This document shows, piece by piece, positions 60,729 to 64,000 of a stretch of 64,000 bases of DNA (position 1 is its first letter; each line of letters begins with the position of its first letter). Source of the stretch: Paenibacillus_F sp047238265 (GTDB lineage Bacteria > Bacillota > Bacilli > Paenibacillales > NBRC-103111). Location: the NCBI RefSeq assembly GCF_047238265.1, contig NZ_JBDFMM010000001.1, forward strand, positions 1,922,001-1,986,000, read 5' to 3'. The notes beneath the pieces are model-generated. The model saw only the letters and a program-made list of their open reading frames with translations, searched no databases and was not told the DNA's origin. The position numbers and the translations under genes were made by a program.

Positions 60729-61166
60729 TCAGAACAGATTGCTGTTCTGGTTATCGCGGCCGCTCATGTAAATGCCCGTAGGCGGAAGCGTCGTTTCGTC
60801 TGCGCGGAGACGTCCGTCGTGAGGATAGCCGTCACCGTCGCGGTCCGCATAAGCGACCACAAGAATTTTACCGCGGTCAAGTTCTTTCTCGTAGGTGTCC
60901 GCCTCGGAAGAGCTCAAGCCGAGCGATTCCATTTTGGCGCGCAGTTTGTCGCCTTTCGAACGGAACAGATTGGCGGCGGCCGTCATCAAGCCTTCTTCCG
61001 CTACGCCGACTTCATTCGTATTCGTCATTTCCGCTACGCCTTCGGTACGGTCGGAATCATGCGTCATCACGTAAATTTCATCCAGGTTAAAACCTTCCGC
61101 CTGCAAATTTTTTACCTCGCGCAGGGCTTGTTCTTCGTTAGCGGCAAGTCTCACTTTGGTTTCCAT
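60729..61166 (-). CDS. YflT-type general stress protein
   Basis: A 145-residue soluble protein with the YflT (general stress protein 17M) fold: METKVRLAANEEQALREVKNL, EIYVMTHD near the start and a C-terminal GKILVVAYADRDG. B. subtilis relatives belong to the SigB regulon; no clear SigB promoter was found here. AAGGAGGAG lies nine bases before ATG 61166; ATG 61172 is nearer to it and possible. Confidence 0.78.
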   Translation of the reverse strand: METKVRLAANEEQALREVKNLQAEGFNLDEIYVMTHDSDRTEGVAEMTNTNEVGVAEEGLMTAAANLFRSKGDKLRAKMESLGLSSSEADTYEKELDRGKILVVAYADRDGDGYPHDGRLRADETTLPPTGIYMSGRDNQNSNLF

Positions 61167-61373
61167 ATTCATTCTCCTCCTTATCGTTTAAGCCGCAGCT
61201 TTCTTAACCTTCTTGCTGATGCCGCGGCGACTTCGTTTGTTCAGGTTGTTTGCCTGTCGTTCATGACTCTTATTAACCGCCCCCCATGTCGCTGAAACAA
61301 AACTCTTGACAAAATCATCTGCATATGAACTATCAAATCTTTCCTGATTCAAGAGTCGTTTTCGGGGTTACTT

Positions 61374-61396
61374 TTAAATAGGATATTTTATATAAT
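61374..61396 (+). promoter_or_regulatory. Possible promoter of the receiver-PP2C unit
   Basis: A consensus -10 TATAAT at 61391-61396 lies 17 bases after TTACTT (about 61368-61373), with an AT-rich spacer. Transcription would begin near 61403, just before the nested helices at 61411. Confidence 0.5.
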
Positions 61397-61402
61397 AGGA
61401 TA

Positions 61403-61477
61403 GATGTACAGCTGCCTTATTTTCAGGCGCACGATAATCTCCGGGTACTAACTGCGGGAGATCAAGCGTGCGGCAGC
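61403..61477 (+). ncRNA. Structured leader of unknown class
   Basis: Three perfect nested helices lie within 67 bases: GCTGCC/GGCAGC (61411-61416 / 61472-61477), GCACG/CGTGC (61429-61433 / 61467-61471) and ATCTCC/GGAGAT (61437-61442 / 61457-61462). The internal loop is 12 bases on the left side only. No T tract follows. It resembles a regulatory leader but no known riboswitch class was recognised. The 61173-61402 interval before it has no gene. Confidence 0.5.
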
Positions 61478-61608
61478 AGATTTATTCCCCCAAACCGGCG
61501 CGTTTCGGCTTTGACGAGTTGCAGGAAAGAAAGCGGGCGCTTACGGCTTTGGTTACAAAATACTCCCGAATAGATCGAGGAATCACGGATAAAAGAATTC
61601 CACTATAA
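61468..61608 (+). CDS. Possible small protein
   Basis: A 46-codon frame beginning GTG at 61468, with GGGAG seven bases upstream, gives a basic peptide (RQQIYSPKPARFGFDELQ at the start, KYSRIDRGITDKRIPL at the end). It stops 14 bases before the ATG of the receiver-PP2C gene. The frame is closed by a stop at 61435. Nothing similar is known to me, and its start lies inside the nested helices, so it may not be translated. Confidence 0.3.
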   Translation: MRQQIYSPKPARFGFDELQERKRALTALVTKYSRIDRGITDKRIPL

Positions 61609-61622
61609 AAGGAGAACATGGA

Positions 61623-62762
61623 ATGAGCATCATGATTGTAGACGATAATCCGGTCAACCTTATTGTGATCGAAAAAATATTGAAAAGCGCGGGCTACTCC
61701 AACATGCACCGCGCTTCTTCTGCTATGGAACTGTTTGATATGCTGAAGATCGACAATCCGAGTTCTTCGGATTTACAAATCGATTTGATCTTGATGGACC
61801 TGATGATGCCGGAAATCGACGGAATCGAAGCCTGCAAAAGATTGCAGCAGATCGAGGAACTGAAAGACATTCCGATTATCATTATCACGGCTATGGGAGA
61901 TTCCATTAAACTGGCGGAGGCGCTGGAAGCGGGAGCGATTGATTACGTAACCAAGCCTATCAACAAAATCGAGCTGGTAGCCCGGATTAAGTCGGCCCTG
62001 CGGCTCAAATACGAGAAAGACTGGCACAGAGAGAACGACAACCGGATCCGTTCCGAGCTTCAATTGGCCAAAAACGTACAAAGCAGCGTGCTCAGCCTGC
62101 CGATCGAAACCGAGAAAATCCGGATCGAAGCCTACTATAATCCTTCTTACGAACTGGCAGGGGACTTGTACAACTGGTATCCCATCGATGAAGACCGTTA
62201 CGGGGTCATGCTGCTGGACATTATGGGACACGGCATCTCTTCGTCGCTCGTCTGCATGTTCATCTCTTCGGTCCTCCGGGATACGATTACCAAGTTTGTG
62301 ACGCCCGAACTGGTTATTGCCGAGCTGAACCGGTATATGAACCGGCTGCATAATGACCAGAATCATTTGAATTACTATTTTACGGCCATTTATATGCTGG
62401 TAGATACGAAAAACAAAACCATCGACTATGTAAATGCCGGCCACCCGCCGGGCTTTCTTATGAACGAAGACGGTGAAGCGTTCCCGCTTATGAACGGGAC
62501 CTGTGCGGTCGGCTTTTTCGAGGAAATGGACATCAAGCCGGGGCGGATCACCTATACGGGCAAATCGCGGATCCTCCTGTACACCGACGGGCTTCTTGAA
62601 GAAATAGAAGAGACCGATGCGGAGCTTCCGACGCGGCTTATTACGGCCGTTCAGCAAAAAGGGGATTTGGGGCTTCACGCGGTAGTGGACGAACTGCTGG
62701 ACGAAGAGGTTCAAAACAACCATATGGACGATATTTGTCTGATCTGGATCGATATTCCTTGA
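61623..62762 (+). CDS. Response regulator with PP2C (RsbU/SpoIIE-type) phosphatase
   Basis: A 379-residue protein. The receiver domain has D7 and D8 in MIVDDNPVN, phospho-acceptor D59 in ILMDLMMPEIDG, and the TKP lysine. After a helical linker with SELQLAKNVQSSVL comes a SpoIIE-type phosphatase with AGDLYNW, LDIMGHGISSS, NAGHPPG, LYTDGLLEE and the metal motif DDICLIWI. Such proteins dephosphorylate anti-sigma antagonists. AAAAGGAG precedes the ATG. The following gene encodes a membrane sensor, a likely partner. Confidence 0.88.
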   Translation: MSIMIVDDNPVNLIVIEKILKSAGYSNMHRASSAMELFDMLKIDNPSSSDLQIDLILMDLMMPEIDGIEACKRLQQIEELKDIPIIIITAMGDSIKLAEALEAGAIDYVTKPINKIELVARIKSALRLKYEKDWHRENDNRIRSELQLAKNVQSSVLSLPIETEKIRIEAYYNPSYELAGDLYNWYPIDEDRYGVMLLDIMGHGISSSLVCMFISSVLRDTITKFVTPELVIAELNRYMNRLHNDQNHLNYYFTAIYMLVDTKNKTIDYVNAGHPPGFLMNEDGEAFPLMNGTCAVGFFEEMDIKPGRITYTGKSRILLYTDGLLEEIEETDAELPTRLITAVQQKGDLGLHAVVDELLDEEVQNNHMDDICLIWIDIP

Positions 62763-62811
62763 AGATAAGCCTTTTACAGAGACAGGAATAAAGGGGAGAG
62801 GGAAGTTTTCT

Positions 62812-64000
62812 ATGAAAATATCAACAAAGCTCATGGCGGGTTTCGGGCTTTTGTTTATTCTGATGTTCGTGCTTGCGGGAATCGGGACGACACGGATAAG
62901 CAGTATCGACGAGAGCCTGGACAGCGCGTTTGTCAACCGCTTTAACAAGACACGGATGGCCTATACGGCCCGTTCGGATGTCAATACGATCGCCAAGTAT
63001 ATGGCGAATCTGCTGCTTAACACAGACCCCAATCAATTGGGTGCCAAAGAAAATCTGGCTAAAACGAACACTTACAAAGAAAAGCTGAAAGAAGGGGTGA
63101 CCGCTCTCCAGAAATCCGCCGATTCGGATGTGGAGAAGCAGTTAACCTATGAAACGGTCAAAAGCACCGAAAATTTTATGACCTACCTGAACCAGGCGAT
63201 CGAGCTGTACGAAAGCGGCAAGATCGTGGAAGCCAACAAACTGAGAACGGATATCGGCGTGACTTATCAGGATCAGGTAACGGACAGCGTGGATCATTTA
63301 ACGCAGTATCTGGACGATAACGTACAAAAAGGGATTAACGAATTTAAAGCCTCCAACAGCAAAACGCTTTTGATGACGATTTTGCTGACAGTGGCCGCTC
63401 TCGTGATCGGCCTCGGGGTCATGTACTGGATCATGCGCAGCTTGTCCCGCGGGCTTGCCCTGCTGACCGGCATGATCAAAGGCTTCGGCAACGGCCGGTT
63501 TGATCCGGGCTACCGCGTCGAGGTGACGACAACGGACGAATTCGGCAAAGTAGCCGATGTCTTTAATACGATGGCCGACGACCTGGAAGAACTGATGCAT
63601 AACGAACGGACGTTCAACAAGCTGAATGAAGATCAGGCATGGCTGAAGTCCAACGTGGCGAACATGAGTATGCTCCTTCAGGATCAGACGAACATGCACG
63701 ACTTGACGAGCAGCTTTATTTCGGAAGCGTCCCGGATGATCGGCGCGACGTTCGGAGCGGTGTATCTGCTGGAGCGGGAAGGCATGAGAACACGGCTTGT
63801 CCTCTCCTCCGCGTATGCGTTCGACAAAGATCCCGAGGACAACCTTCTTCCCGAATTCGCGCTCGGCCAGGGTCTTGTCGGCCAGGCGGCCGCGGACGGC
63901 CGGCGGATTATGGTCCAGGACGAGGTCGATAAGTATCTGACTATCCAGTCTTCCTTCGGACAACTGGACGCGAAGTATCTCGTTGTGGAGCCGGTCGTAT
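62812..64000 (+). CDS. Membrane sensor with HAMP and GAF domains (truncated by window end)
   Basis: The first 396 residues are present and the frame is open at the window end. There are an N-terminal span (FGLLFILMFVLAGIGTT), an outside four-helix-bundle (4HB_MCP-like) domain to about residue 180, a second span (LLMTILLTVAALVIGLGVMYWIM), a HAMP segment with DEFGKVADVFNTMADDLEEL, and a GAF domain (LTSSFISEASRMIGATFGAVYLLE). The layout fits a large hybrid sensor kinase that would phosphorylate the receiver-PP2C protein encoded 50 bases upstream. GGGAGAGGGAAG precedes the ATG. Confidence 0.8.
   Translation, partial: MKISTKLMAGFGLLFILMFVLAGIGTTRISSIDESLDSAFVNRFNKTRMAYTARSDVNTIAKYMANLLLNTDPNQLGAKENLAKTNTYKEKLKEGVTALQKSADSDVEKQLTYETVKSTENFMTYLNQAIELYESGKIVEANKLRTDIGVTYQDQVTDSVDHLTQYLDDNVQKGINEFKASNSKTLLMTILLTVAALVIGLGVMYWIMRSLSRGLALLTGMIKGFGNGRFDPGYRVEVTTTDEFGKVADVFNTMADDLEELMHNERTFNKLNEDQAWLKSNVANMSMLLQDQTNMHDLTSSFISEASRMIGATFGAVYLLEREGMRTRLVLSSAYAFDKDPEDNLLPEFALGQGLVGQAAADGRRIMVQDEVDKYLTIQSSFGQLDAKYLVVEPVV

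Noticed and set aside
60657..61295. A 212-codon plus-strand frame near 61 kb
   Set aside because: It is the antisense of the YflT-type gene and has no ribosome site or motifs.

Overview
The window looks like a chromosomal segment of a Gram-positive, spore-forming member of the Bacillota, most probably Paenibacillaceae. The evidence is moderate G+C, strong AGGAGG-type ribosome sites, some GTG/TTG starts, bacillithiol genes (bshA, bshB1), the sporulation gene ypjB, a T-box leader, a TRAP-type trp leader, and gene order that largely follows Bacillus subtilis from aroF(aroC) through qcr, dapB, cca, birA, panBCD and dinG to asnS and dnaD. No rRNA, tRNA, IS element, prophage or CRISPR array was found.

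Layout. (1) 1-11.7 kb: the aromatic supraoperon aroC-aroB-aroH / trpEDCFBA-hisC-tyrA. The trp part has its own promoter at the end of aroH and a long leader with eleven NAG triplets at exact 5-nt spacing (a TRAP site) and a terminator. (2) 11.7-16.7 kb: an ECF sigma/anti-sigma pair, a histidine phosphatase, an unrecognised conserved protein, a gamma-carbonic-anhydrase-like protein, an IDEAL protein and a YpiF-like protein. The EPSP synthase gene that follows tyrA in B. subtilis is absent here. (3) 16.8-24.2 kb: menaquinol:cytochrome c reductase qcrABC, ypjA-ypjB, a YitT-family gene, a small secreted protein, ypjD, a TPR protein and dapB. (4) 24.3-36.1 kb: mgsA, bshB1-bshA-cca-birA, panBCD, a TPR protein, dinG and rex. 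(5) 36.1-42.1 kb: a Pit phosphate transporter with its DUF47 partner, an MTA/SAH deaminase, ypmB and a two-gene unit with a short FtsH-like protease. (6) 42.1-45.3 kb: an AT-rich MacB/FtsX-type ABC transporter that looks acquired. (7) 45.5-49.9 kb: hbd-ackA, asnS and dnaD. (8) 50-60.4 kb: a minus-strand run with a proline-type T-box, proB, proA, proC and then mtnW-mtnX-mtnB; mtnE and, on the plus strand, mtnU add further methionine-salvage steps around a Tat-exported beta-helix protein. (9) 60.4-64 kb: two stress-type small genes, a structured leader, a receiver-PP2C phosphatase and the start of a large membrane sensor that runs off the window.

Seven genes (aroC, trpC, trpB, qcrB, qcrC, asnS, proB) are each interrupted by what reads as one extra base. 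All are +1 and most lie in essential or biosynthetic genes, so sequencing insertions are far likelier than true pseudogenes. The strongest biological observations are the TRAP leader with a matching long-range antiterminator, a stretch inside cca tiled by perfect inverted repeats, a hairpin that buries the ypjB start site, a nested-helix leader before the receiver-PP2C gene, and the apparent joining of methionine-salvage genes to the T-box proline unit.
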